The notes below the pieces were generated by a model, which was not told the origin of the DNA, ran no database searches, and was given only the letters and a program-made list of their open reading frames with translations. A stretch of 31,707 nt of DNA from JBLHUT01 sp047629975 (GTDB lineage Bacteria > Pseudomonadota > Alphaproteobacteria > Rhodobacterales > Rhodobacteraceae): NCBI GenBank assembly GCA_047629975.1, contig JBLHUT010000009.1, forward strand, positions 1 through 31,707, read 5' to 3'. Of the stretch, positions 1 to 7,185 are shown piece by piece. The number at the start of each line of letters is the position of its first letter. Positions within the stretch are counted from its first letter, which is position 1. Made by a program: the position numbers and the translations under genes.

Positions 1-23
1 GTTATCTCACGCGGCCTGACGGA

Positions 24-215
24 TCAGAAACGCGTACTCTCAAGATAGGCACGGGTGTGTGCCGTGTCCTGCATGCGGCCGGCACCGGCGTCAACGATCG
101 ACGCTTCGGCTGGGGTCGCACCGACAGCCGCAACAGCCGCCAAAACAGGTGCCGCAGTACCTGCAAGTTTCAGAAAATCACGACGGCTTGTCGCCTGCTC
201 GGTTTTTTCACTCAT
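24..215 (-). CDS. Small Tat-signal protein of formate dehydrogenase loci
   Basis: This 63-residue protein is almost entirely a twin-arginine signal. It has SRRDFLKLAG at about residues 10-19, followed by an alanine-rich hydrophobic stretch ending near ATPAEA. It matches the short 'formate dehydrogenase region Tat target' proteins found just upstream of FDH catalytic subunit genes. The start at 215 is chosen over an in-frame ATG at 299 because a GGGAGA ribosome binding site precedes it, and the longer form would add an unlikely N-extension before the Tat motif. It is the last gene of the leftward operon still inside the window, and the FDH structural genes are expected beyond position 1. Its role is unknown; a Tat-linked helper in FDH assembly is an inference from context. 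Confidence 0.85.
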   Translation of the reverse strand: MSEKTEQATSRRDFLKLAGTAAPVLAAVAAVGATPAEASIVDAGAGRMQDTAHTRAYLESTRF

Positions 216-295
216 GGGAATTCTCCCTTTGGTTGGGGCGAAGTGACTTCGCCGGTGAACAGCGGTGCCCCGCCGAGGAATAACAAGGTGATCGC

Positions 296-904
296 TCACT
301 TTGTCGTCATTCGAAACGCCTCTCGCTCGATGTCAAGAAAGGCGCGGCCAACCGCACCAACCGAGGCATAAAGGACAGACTTCTTCGCCGCTTCGAGATC
401 GGCAAAGAAATGGCCGGCCCAAGAGGCGATATGCTTGTTGAAAAACGTCTTCTGGTCATCAAGCGTGGTTGCTGTGCTAAACCGCCCGACGATCATGCCG
501 CCCATCATTTCCATGAGTGACGCGATGTTGTCTTCGGGTTCATAAACATTGGGCGCGCGCGTGATCCGTCGTGCACCCATATCGGCCCGCAACGCCGCCA
601 GCGGCTTTTCGTTCAGAAAACCTGACAGATAATAACTGGCATAAGGCAGCAACTCGCCGCGCCCCAGACCGATGAAAAGCGCGTTGAACTCTGTCTCGAC
701 ACTCTTTGGCTTGGTCACAGCCGCAACCCGTGACAGACCGCTGATCGCTTGCCCGAGAGCACTTTGATCCCCAGACAGTCCCGCACATTGATCCAACAGA
801 ATCTGGTCAGGTGGACCGGACAAAAGCAAGCCGAGGAAATTGTAGAGATCCGCCCGCAGGCGGTCCTCTTCGGGAAGGGGGGCGGCTTGTGGCATGGCTT
901 TCAT
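296..904 (-). CDS. TorD/DmsD-family molecular chaperone
   Basis: This 202-residue, all-helical cytoplasmic protein belongs to the TorD family of chaperones. These bind the signal peptide and apo-form of molybdo-enzymes before cofactor insertion and Tat export. The family hallmark is visible as YEPEDNIASLMEMMGGMI at about residues 120-137 (the E-P-x-D-x-I segment), with an N-terminal LRADLYNFLGLLL helix. The start codon overlaps the stop of the upstream DUF3306 gene in an ATGA arrangement (901-904), implying translational coupling. In this operon the client is most likely the FDH catalytic subunit encoded left of the window. Nothing appears truncated. Confidence 0.88.
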   Translation of the reverse strand: MKAMPQAAPLPEEDRLRADLYNFLGLLLSGPPDQILLDQCAGLSGDQSALGQAISGLSRVAAVTKPKSVETEFNALFIGLGRGELLPYASYYLSGFLNEKPLAALRADMGARRITRAPNVYEPEDNIASLMEMMGGMIVGRFSTATTLDDQKTFFNKHIASWAGHFFADLEAAKKSVLYASVGAVGRAFLDIEREAFRMTTK

Positions 905-1602
905 GCGGGCTCCGTTGAATAATTGAATTGCATCCGGCGCGGCGTATGTGACGCTTGCACATTGTCTTGCGGGTCCAACTCGGGGGAAAACTGTTCGTCT
1001 TGCGCAAAAGCCGCACCCGCCGCATCGATGTGTTGGGGTGCCTCGGCGGCAACATCCGGCACGGCAGGACGCATTGCTGCGACCACAGGCGCGGCTCCCG
1101 GCGCACGCACCGAAGAGGAAGGTGTCTCGACGACGGGTTCGATGACGGCCTCGCCATCCTCGCCGACAAGTGCGGCGAGTTGCTCTGCCTTTTGGCGCGC
1201 TTGTTCCTCCAAAGCCTTGATGTGGTACAACATGCCTTTTCCGACCTGATAGCCGGTCTGCATATTTGCCACCACGACGGCGGCATCGGTATAATCCTCG
1301 CCGTAGTCGATCAATCCGTCAAGATTCGCGAGCACAGGATTGGTGTGCCACAGCTTGCGCAACGCGCGGCGCCGCAAACGCTCCGGCACGGCCTTTGACA
1401 TGAACGCCGAGAAATCGTCCCCTTGCGTCATCTCGTCGGGATTCGGCAACTTCAATTCATCAAGAAGTTCTTCATCGGTTTTCGCCTCGAGAACTTCTTG
1501 CTCTGCCTCCTCGACAAGAGCGGCCTCTGCCTGCTCCACACGCGCTTGCTCGGCTTCTACCCCGGCACGACGGCGGGACCAGAAATCACCAGTGCGGCTC
1601 AA
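901..1602 (-). CDS. DUF3306-family protein (FDH accessory)
   Basis: This 233-residue soluble acidic protein has the DUF3306 opening FWSRRRAGVEAEQ at about residues 7-19. A conserved core around residues 55-115 includes DDFSAFMSKAVPERLRRRALRKLW and a DGLIDYGEDYTDA segment. The C-terminal half is low-complexity, rich in Ala, Pro and Val, and probably disordered. No catalytic motif is visible and the molecular role is unknown. It overlaps both neighbours by 4 bp (ATGA at 1599-1602 and 901-904), so DUF3305, DUF3306 and the TorD chaperone are almost certainly made from one message. Families DUF3305 and DUF3306 commonly travel together in FDH loci, which makes a maturation role likely but unproven. 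Confidence 0.82.
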   Translation of the reverse strand: MSRTGDFWSRRRAGVEAEQARVEQAEAALVEEAEQEVLEAKTDEELLDELKLPNPDEMTQGDDFSAFMSKAVPERLRRRALRKLWHTNPVLANLDGLIDYGEDYTDAAVVVANMQTGYQVGKGMLYHIKALEEQARQKAEQLAALVGEDGEAVIEPVVETPSSSVRAPGAAPVVAAMRPAVPDVAAEAPQHIDAAGAAFAQDEQFSPELDPQDNVQASHTPRRMQFNYSTEPA

Positions 1603-2168
1603 TGCACAATCGCCTTTTTGGTACGCGACGGGGCGCGATAGACATCGGATACCTGCGCAATCCGTGCATCGCCGATCCCGTCCTCAACCAGATCCGTACG
1701 GGTCTTGTCGCGCTGGCGCTTTACGAAAACCTCTTCCTCGTGATGGGTTTGCACAAAATCGTTCACCCAGCCGATCAATCCTTCGGTCATCGGAACCTTT
1801 TCGACGATATCATCAGGTCCACCGGCGTAATATTGCGCCTCGTAAGGCGAGGCGGTTGCCATCAGCACATCATAGGGAAACTCTCCCGTTTCGGCTTCGC
1901 GCAGCACGATGTAGATCGACGGCACCTGCGCGGACAGTCCGTTCAGGTAGGCCTCCGCTTCGGAGGCATGCAACTCGAGCGTTACTGTCGCGGCGTGATA
2001 CTCGGTGCAGGCTCCGTCCTCGCGCAGAACCTTCCAGTCGGCAGCCGCAGCTCCGGGCAGGACGCTTACAGGCATCCACACCCACTTTGCCCAGCGTGTA
2101 ACGCCGGGTGACTTTCGAATCACGACCCCCAAAGGTATCGATGATGTTCTATGTGCTATCGGTATCAA
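1599..2168 (-). CDS. DUF3305-family protein (FDH accessory)
   Basis: This 189-residue protein of the DUF3305 family is the first gene of the leftward FDH accessory operon. The N-terminus SSIPLGVVIRKSPGVTRWAKWVW (about residues 9-31) and the LELHASEAEAYLNGL and PSIYIVLR segments are typical of the family. A charged C-terminal tail (VKRQRDKTRTD and onward) follows. No signal peptide or membrane segment is present, so it is cytoplasmic. It has no known biochemical role. The start at 2168 is the first reasonable ATG, but no strong ribosome binding site is obvious, so a start a few codons downstream cannot be excluded. It is divergent from the Fe-S protein gene at 2415. Confidence 0.8.
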   Translation of the reverse strand: MIPIAHRTSSIPLGVVIRKSPGVTRWAKWVWMPVSVLPGAAAADWKVLREDGACTEYHAATVTLELHASEAEAYLNGLSAQVPSIYIVLREAETGEFPYDVLMATASPYEAQYYAGGPDDIVEKVPMTEGLIGWVNDFVQTHHEEEVFVKRQRDKTRTDLVEDGIGDARIAQVSDVYRAPSRTKKAIVH

Positions 2169-2414
2169 AGCGTTCCGTTTCCCTCGCTTGTCCGCTTAAC
2201 TTGCAACACTCTGCGCCGCGTTGGAAGTGTTTTTTGTATGCAATGCCATACCCAATGCAACATTACCCCTTCCGGGTGCGCCGACCAGCGGACCGGATGC
2301 CGCAGCAAACACAATCGGTTGCCGTTCATTATCGGGTTTGCACCCGCGTGCATTCGCGCCTAGGTTACGCACCTCAAAGGGGGCGTCAACGTTCTGGCGC
2401 GCGGAGGAGACGAA
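2169..2414. promoter_or_regulatory. Divergent intergenic region of the FDH accessory genes
   Basis: These 246 bp separate the DUF3305 operon (leftward) from the Fe-S protein gene (rightward), so both promoters should be here. Clear features are the GGAGGAGAC ribosome binding site at about 2402-2410 and GCGTCAACGTT at 2383-2393, whose core GCGTCAACG recurs in the palindrome at 5170-5185 before another operon of the same cluster. A short AACACT/AGTGTT inverted pair followed by six or more T lies near 2205-2236; its role is unclear. No convincing small gene is seen. Confidence 0.45.
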
Positions 2415-4385
2415 ATGACACGCAAATTGATCCTGTGCGATTGCCTCGGCAGTCAGAAGCTTGATGCCGACGGCATCGCCAAGGCAACCGGACTCGACTG
2501 CTCGCGGGTGCACACCAACCTGTGCGGCGATCAAATGGCATTGGCCGGCAAGGCAATCGAGGCGGGCAATGCCATTATCGCCTGCCAGCAAGAGCGCCAG
2601 ACATTCGAGACGCTGGCAGACGAGCTGGACGCGCCCGCCCCCGGATTTGTCGATCTTCGGGACCGCGCAGGATGGAGCGACGACGCCGCCGGCGCGATGC
2701 CCAAGATGGCGGCTCTGACGGCGCTGGCGTTACTGCCAAGCAGCCCGGTCAAAACGCTGGATGTGGTGTCCGAAGGAACCTGCCTGATTATCGGGGCTGC
2801 GGATGCGGTCATTCCTGCGGCCGAAGTGTTGTGTGACACTCTTGCCGTAACGGTGCTGCTGACAGACGCTGATGCCGAACCCTCGCTTGACCGCCGCTAT
2901 GACTGCGTGCGCGGCGCTCTCAAGTCGGCCAAGGGAACGATGGGGCGCTTTACCTTGGCGATCGACAGGTTGCAGCAGGCGGTCACGGGCGGGCGCGGGC
3001 CGCTTGGCTGGAGTGCGGCGCGCGATGGCGGACAATCGGTTTGCGATATCATCGTCGATCTGAGCGGCGCGACACCGCTGTTTCCCGCTCCCGAAAAGCG
3101 CGACGGATACCTGCGCGCCGACCCCAAGAGCCAACCCGCGGTTGCCGCTGTTCTGCGCGACGCCGCGCAGATGATCGGCACCTTCGAAAAGCCGCTCTAC
3201 GTGCGCCTTGAGGAATCGCTTTGCGCCCATTCGCGCGCCGAACAGCCCGCGTGTTCGAAATGTTTGAATATTTGCCCGACCGGTGCCATCACGTCAGCGG
3301 GCGACACGGTTGCGATTGATCCGATGATCTGTGCCGGTTGCGGTGCCTGCGCGGCCGTGTGTCCGTCAGGTGCTATCGCCTATGAGGCCCCCACCGTCGA
3401 CAGCATATTCCAGCGGATCGACACGCTGGCCCGCAGCTACCGCAAGGCCGGTGGCGTGGCCCCGCGCCTTTTGGTGCACGACGCAGATCACGGCGTCACG
3501 ATGATCGCTCTGGCGGCCCGCTTTGGGCGGGGGCTTCCGGCCGATGTCATCCCGCTGGGTCTTGAGGCGCTGGCCGGATTCGGCCATGCTGAAATGCTGG
3601 CCGCGATCGGTGCAGGTTTCGCCGATGTCAGTGTCCTTCTGGGGCCGAAAACCGAACGTGATGCCATTATCAGCGAGGCCGCACTGGCTTGTGCACTGGC
3701 CGGAAACGCTTCGGGCCATGATCAGGTGACCCTGATCGAACCTGCCGATCCCGATGCCTTGTCCGACCTGCTTTACAACGCGCAGGTCCCTGCCCCGCTG
3801 GCCACCCCGATCATGCCGATCGGTAGCCGTCGTCAGGTCGCGCGGCTTGCGGCCAAAGCCCTGAACCCCGATGCCACGATCCTGCCCCTTCCCAAAGGCG
3901 CACCTTACGGGGCGGTCGTGGTCGACAAAGACGCCTGCACATTGTGCCAGTCGTGTGTGTCATTGTGCCCGTCAGGCGCGTTGGGCGACAACCCCGACAA
4001 GCCGCAACTGCGATTTCAGGAAGACGCCTGCCTTCAGTGCGGATTGTGTAGCAATATCTGCCCCGAAAACGCCATCAGTCTGGTGCCGCAACTCGATCTG
4101 ACCGATGCCGCCTTTACCCAAAGCGTCGTCCACGAGGAAGAACCGTTCGCCTGCGTCGAATGCGGCTCGCTGTTCGGGATCAAGTCAACGGTTGAAAAGA
4201 TCATGGAAAAGTTGGCTGGAAAGCATTCGATGTTTGCCACAGGTCCCGCCGCGCGGATGATCCAGATGTGTGACAACTGCCGGATCAACGCCCAGTATCA
4301 TTCCCAAAACAACCCGTTTGCCGCCGGCGAACGCCCTCGCGTGCGTACCAGCGAGGATTATCTGACCAAGCGGAAGGATCACTGA
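2415..4385 (+). CDS. Multi-cluster 4Fe-4S ferredoxin-type protein of the FDH locus
   Basis: This 656-residue soluble iron-sulfur protein carries two pairs of ferredoxin-like sites: Cys280/283/287 and Cys306/309/312/316, then Cys508/511/514/518 and Cys539/542/545/549. A further CxxC pair near the C-terminus (Cys580/583 and Cys619/622) may bind another metal or cluster. Between the pairs are non-cysteine domains, the central one (about 330-480) resembling an alpha/beta electron-carrier fold. The N-terminus has additional cysteines (8, 10, 29, 37). It probably passes electrons to or from FDH, or supplies redox for its maturation. The start is supported by GGAGGAGAC just upstream. It ends tail-to-tail with the next gene, overlapping it by 7 bp. 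Confidence 0.85.
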   Translation: MTRKLILCDCLGSQKLDADGIAKATGLDCSRVHTNLCGDQMALAGKAIEAGNAIIACQQERQTFETLADELDAPAPGFVDLRDRAGWSDDAAGAMPKMAALTALALLPSSPVKTLDVVSEGTCLIIGAADAVIPAAEVLCDTLAVTVLLTDADAEPSLDRRYDCVRGALKSAKGTMGRFTLAIDRLQQAVTGGRGPLGWSAARDGGQSVCDIIVDLSGATPLFPAPEKRDGYLRADPKSQPAVAAVLRDAAQMIGTFEKPLYVRLEESLCAHSRAEQPACSKCLNICPTGAITSAGDTVAIDPMICAGCGACAAVCPSGAIAYEAPTVDSIFQRIDTLARSYRKAGGVAPRLLVHDADHGVTMIALAARFGRGLPADVIPLGLEALAGFGHAEMLAAIGAGFADVSVLLGPKTERDAIISEAALACALAGNASGHDQVTLIEPADPDALSDLLYNAQVPAPLATPIMPIGSRRQVARLAAKALNPDATILPLPKGAPYGAVVVDKDACTLCQSCVSLCPSGALGDNPDKPQLRFQEDACLQCGLCSNICPENAISLVPQLDLTDAAFTQSVVHEEEPFACVECGSLFGIKSTVEKIMEKLAGKHSMFATGPAARMIQMCDNCRINAQYHSQNNPFAAGERPRVRTSEDYLTKRKDH

Positions 4386-5116
4386 AGTTGCATTGGCGCT
4401 CCAAGGTCCGCAGCCTCGATCGTCGAGACATACGCGACGATCGCGTCCAACTCGTCGAGCGTCAGCTCGATGGGTACGATCGGCGACGGCGTCTGGTCGC
4501 CGAACGGAGGTGTGACCTCTTCGATCTGGGTAAAGGCGGGATGGGGCTTGAGCACAAAGAAACTCTCGAACCTGCCCTGCCAATCCGCGAACCCGCGCAA
4601 AACGGCAAACGAGGGCGTCGAGCCGATGGCATCCATCCGGTTCGAGTCGTTAATGACATGGCAGCGCCCGCATTTTTTCAACGACTGCGTCTCGCCCAGA
4701 ACGGTATCGCCCTCGTAGACCAATTCCGTCACAGCCACGGCCGCGGTGACATCCCCCGAAAACAGCGCCCCGCCGTCCACTTCAAAGGCCTCGATGGTGC
4801 GCTTGCCGATATCCGACACCAACCAGTCGTGAAAACGGTCGGTGTGGGGCCCGTCGGTTTTTTGCAGATGCCACAAGATCGAGGCCCCCTTGAATACCGG
4901 CACGCCGCTGTCTCCGAAGGCGGCATCGGCTTGTGCTCCGGCCGCCACGACAGTGATCCGCACACTGGTTTTCAACGAAAACCGCGGCAGCAGATATTTG
5001 ATAAATCCACTGTCGAGCAAAGTCTCGGGAACCGACAGCCGAAAACTGCGCTCTTGGGCTATCGCCGTGCCGCAAAGGCCGAACCACAAGCCACAAACAA
5101 GAAGAATAATCCGCAT
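4379..5116 (-). CDS. TupA-like domain fused to a c-type haem domain, exported
   Basis: This 245-residue protein begins with a Sec signal peptide (about residues 1-20, cleavage after AIA). Residues 24-60 read like the start of TupA-type tungstate-binding proteins (LLDSGFIKYLLPRF, then RITVVAAG). Residues 75-120 read like the end of such proteins (FHDWLVSDIGKRTIEAF, then GGALF). The roughly 150 residues that normally lie between are absent, and the oxyanion-binding Thr/Ser run expected near residue 30 is replaced by SVPETLL. Residues 140-235 form a mono-haem cytochrome c with CGRCH at 149-153. No Met lies at the usual distal distance, so His192 is a possible axial ligand. It sits inside the FDH accessory cluster; a periplasmic redox or oxyanion-sensing role is inferred. 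Confidence 0.75.
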   Translation of the reverse strand: MRIILLVCGLWFGLCGTAIAQERSFRLSVPETLLDSGFIKYLLPRFSLKTSVRITVVAAGAQADAAFGDSGVPVFKGASILWHLQKTDGPHTDRFHDWLVSDIGKRTIEAFEVDGGALFSGDVTAAVAVTELVYEGDTVLGETQSLKKCGRCHVINDSNRMDAIGSTPSFAVLRGFADWQGRFESFFVLKPHPAFTQIEEVTPPFGDQTPSPIVPIELTLDELDAIVAYVSTIEAADLGAPMQLQ

Positions 5117-5169
5117 TTCTACAAAGCTCCGCGCAGTTGGTGCTTTGCAAGCCTACAGGCAACACCGTA

Positions 5170-5185
5170 AATGCGTCAACGCATT
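5170..5185. promoter_or_regulatory. Perfect 7-bp inverted repeat, candidate operator
   Basis: AATGCGT-CA-ACGCATT is a perfect inverted repeat in the 95-bp divergent gap between the TupA-like/cytochrome gene and the DUF6494 operon. It ends 26 bp before the DUF6494 start codon. Its GCGTCAACG core is repeated at 2383-2391 upstream of the Fe-S protein. It could bind a dimeric regulator controlling the FDH cluster; no regulator is identified. Confidence 0.45.
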
Positions 5186-5211
5186 CATAAGATACCAAAA
5201 GGGAGAGTCCA

Positions 5212-5406
5212 ATGAGCGACGATTTTAACATGTCGATGCGCAAATTCCTCAAGCAGGTTGGCGTAACCTCGCAGCAAGCGATCGAAGACGCATTGCGCAA
5301 GGCCGGCGACACCAGCGGCAAAACCTTCGAGGCGAAAGTCGTGCTGACAATCGACGGGCTTGAGGTCGAACACGTCGTGACCGGCAAGATCGAGGGGAAC
5401 TCCTGA
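5212..5406 (+). CDS. DUF6494-family small protein
   Basis: This 64-residue soluble protein matches the layout of the DUF6494 family. It has MSMRKFLKQVGVTSQQAIEDALRKA at about residues 7-31 (helix-rich) followed by FEAKVVLTIDGLEVEHVVTGKI (a small beta sheet). The start has a good GGGAGAG ribosome binding site. It lies 1 bp before the GTG start of the ApbC/Mrp gene, so the two are surely cotranscribed. No catalytic residues are visible. The pairing suggests a helper of Fe-S or cofactor insertion into FDH, which is inference from context only. Confidence 0.8.
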   Translation: MSDDFNMSMRKFLKQVGVTSQQAIEDALRKAGDTSGKTFEAKVVLTIDGLEVEHVVTGKIEGNS

Positions 5407-5407
5407 G

Positions 5408-6481
5408 GTGGCGTTGACCAGAGAAAATGTGATCGCGGCCCTCAAGACACTCGAGGATCCTGCGGGCGGTGGCGACATCATGGCCAGCGGACTTGTTCGC
5501 GCCCTGAACGTGGGCGACGACGGATCGGTGCGCTTTGTGCTCGAAGTCAGCCCGAGCCGTGCCAACGATTATGCCCCGTTGCGCGACAAGGCCGAAGAGC
5601 TGGTGCGTGCGTTGCCCGATGTGGGGGCGGTATCGATCATCATGACTGCCCACAGCGCCCCTGCCGCCGCACCGCCCGACCTTAAACCGTCGCGCGCCGC
5701 GGAACCGAAGGGCCCCCAGAAAATTCCCGGTATCGACCGGATTCTGGCGATTGCTTCGGGCAAGGGCGGGGTCGGAAAATCGACAGTCTCGGCCAACCTT
5801 GCCTGTGCTCTGGCCGCCGAAGGGCGCCGCGTGGGCCTGTTGGATGCCGATGTTTACGGCCCGTCACAACCGCGCATGCTGGGCGTTTCGGGGCGGCCTT
5901 CGTCACCGGATGGAAAGACCATTCTGCCGATGCGCAATTTCGGCGTGACCATGATGTCGATTGGCCTGATGACCAACGAGGATCAGGCGGTCGTGTGGCG
6001 CGGCCCGATGTTGATGGGCGCGCTGCAACAGATGATGTCACAGGTCCAGTGGGGGGCGCTTGATGTGTTGATCGTCGATCTGCCACCGGGCACCGGCGAC
6101 GTGCAGATGACGCTGGCCCAAAAGGCACACCTCAACGGGGCGATCATTGTCAGCACACCGCAGGATGTCGCGTTGATGGATGCCCGCAAAGGGATCGACA
6201 TGTTCAATCAGCTCGGGACGCCGATCATCGGCATGATCGAGAATATGAGCACGCACATCTGCTCCCAATGTGGTCACGAAGAACATGTCTTTGGCCACGG
6301 CGGCGTTGCGACAGAGGCCAAAAAGATCGGTGTGCCGCTGCTTGCGGAAATTCCGCTGCACCTCGATATCCGGTTGGCAGCCGATGGTGGTGCGCCGATT
6401 GTCGTCTCGAAACCCGATTCCTCACAGGCAATGGTCTTCCGCGAGGTTGCCCGCAACCTGATCCGGGACGGACACGCATGA
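5408..6481 (+). CDS. apbC: Mrp/NBP35-family Fe-S cluster carrier ATPase (ApbC)
   Basis: This 357-residue cytoplasmic P-loop ATPase binds and transfers Fe-S clusters. Residues 1-85 form an N-terminal MIP18-type domain. A proline-rich linker leads to the deviant Walker A GKGGVGKST at 118-126, then LLDADVYGPSQPRMLG at 144-159, and the cluster-bridging CxxC at Cys285/Cys288 (HICSQCGHEEHVFG). All family hallmarks are intact. The start is GTG, one base after the DUF6494 stop; no other start fits better. The stop overlaps the next start in ATGA (6478-6481). Within an FDH accessory operon it probably supplies clusters to the Fe-S-rich enzyme or to the 656-residue Fe-S protein, although it could also be the general housekeeping ApbC. 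Confidence 0.93.
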   Translation: MALTRENVIAALKTLEDPAGGGDIMASGLVRALNVGDDGSVRFVLEVSPSRANDYAPLRDKAEELVRALPDVGAVSIIMTAHSAPAAAPPDLKPSRAAEPKGPQKIPGIDRILAIASGKGGVGKSTVSANLACALAAEGRRVGLLDADVYGPSQPRMLGVSGRPSSPDGKTILPMRNFGVTMMSIGLMTNEDQAVVWRGPMLMGALQQMMSQVQWGALDVLIVDLPPGTGDVQMTLAQKAHLNGAIIVSTPQDVALMDARKGIDMFNQLGTPIIGMIENMSTHICSQCGHEEHVFGHGGVATEAKKIGVPLLAEIPLHLDIRLAADGGAPIVVSKPDSSQAMVFREVARNLIRDGHA

Positions 6482-7185
6482 GCACACCAAGCTTTCCTCC
6501 GCTTCTTGCCGGCCATGCCGTACAGGCGGGGGAGGACCCTTTCGAAGTGGCTATCGAACAGGCAACCAAAGGGTGCGACGCGGGGCTGATCGTTCATGAT
6601 CTGGGTGCCACGCAACTGCGCGCGGCCTTCGTGTTTGCCCCCGAAGTTCCGCTGTCGAAAGCTGCCGCCATGATGCCGGTGTGTTCTATCGGGTTCCAGA
6701 ATGCGCTTGGCGCGCTTGCCCCGCCCGAAGTGGGCCTGCATTTCGATTGGGCCGGTGGCTTGCGCGTGAATGGCGGCCTGTGCGGGCGCATGCGCATGGC
6801 GGCCTCCACGACCGACCCGCAAGATGTTCCCGACTGGCTTGTTGTGGGCTTCGAGTTGTCGCTTTGGCCCGGCAGCGAAGAGTCTGGGCTTACCCCCGAC
6901 CAGACCGCTCTTTACTCCGAAGGGTGCGCCGAAGTCGACGCGCTTAATCTGCTGGAGGCATGGGCGCGCCACTCGCTTGTCTGGATCAACCGCTGGGAAG
7001 ACGAAGGCACCGCGGCGGTCCACCGCGAATGGACCGGATTGGCGCATGGTGTCGGCACGCAAATCGTTCAAAACGGTGTGTCCGGCTCGTTTACAGGCAT
7101 CGACGAAGATTTCGGGTTGCTGCTGAAAACCGACACCCGGACCCGCCTGTTCCCCCTCACCACCCTTTTGGAGGCACGACCATGA
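6478..7185 (+). CDS. Biotin/lipoate-protein ligase-like protein
   Basis: This 235-residue soluble protein resembles biotin/lipoate A/B ligase-like proteins found in FDH loci of Rhodobacteraceae. Recognisable parts are a WAGGLRVNGGLCGRMRM segment (about residues 90-106), matching the ligase core strand and loop, and a C-terminal small barrel-like region (VQNGVSGSFTGIDEDFGLLLKT). The start at 6478 is chosen over a much earlier in-frame ATG at 6268 because it forms an ATGA overlap with the apbC stop, and the upstream part would lie wholly inside apbC. I cannot see a lipoyl or biotinyl target protein nearby, so the substrate is unknown. It may bind rather than transfer a cofactor. Confidence 0.75.
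   Translation: MSTPSFPPLLAGHAVQAGEDPFEVAIEQATKGCDAGLIVHDLGATQLRAAFVFAPEVPLSKAAAMMPVCSIGFQNALGALAPPEVGLHFDWAGGLRVNGGLCGRMRMAASTTDPQDVPDWLVVGFELSLWPGSEESGLTPDQTALYSEGCAEVDALNLLEAWARHSLVWINRWEDEGTAAVHREWTGLAHGVGTQIVQNGVSGSFTGIDEDFGLLLKTDTRTRLFPLTTLLEARP

Noticed and set aside
2196..2591. Minus-strand frame of 131 codons overlapping the Fe-S gene start
   Set aside because: It lies across the divergent promoter region and the 5' end of a well-supported gene, with no domain and no ribosome binding site.
4388..5170. Long plus-strand frame of 260 codons opposite the TupA-like/haem gene
   Set aside because: It is antisense to a gene with a signal peptide and CxxCH motif; its composition (Arg/His-rich) is typical of a GC-rich shadow frame.
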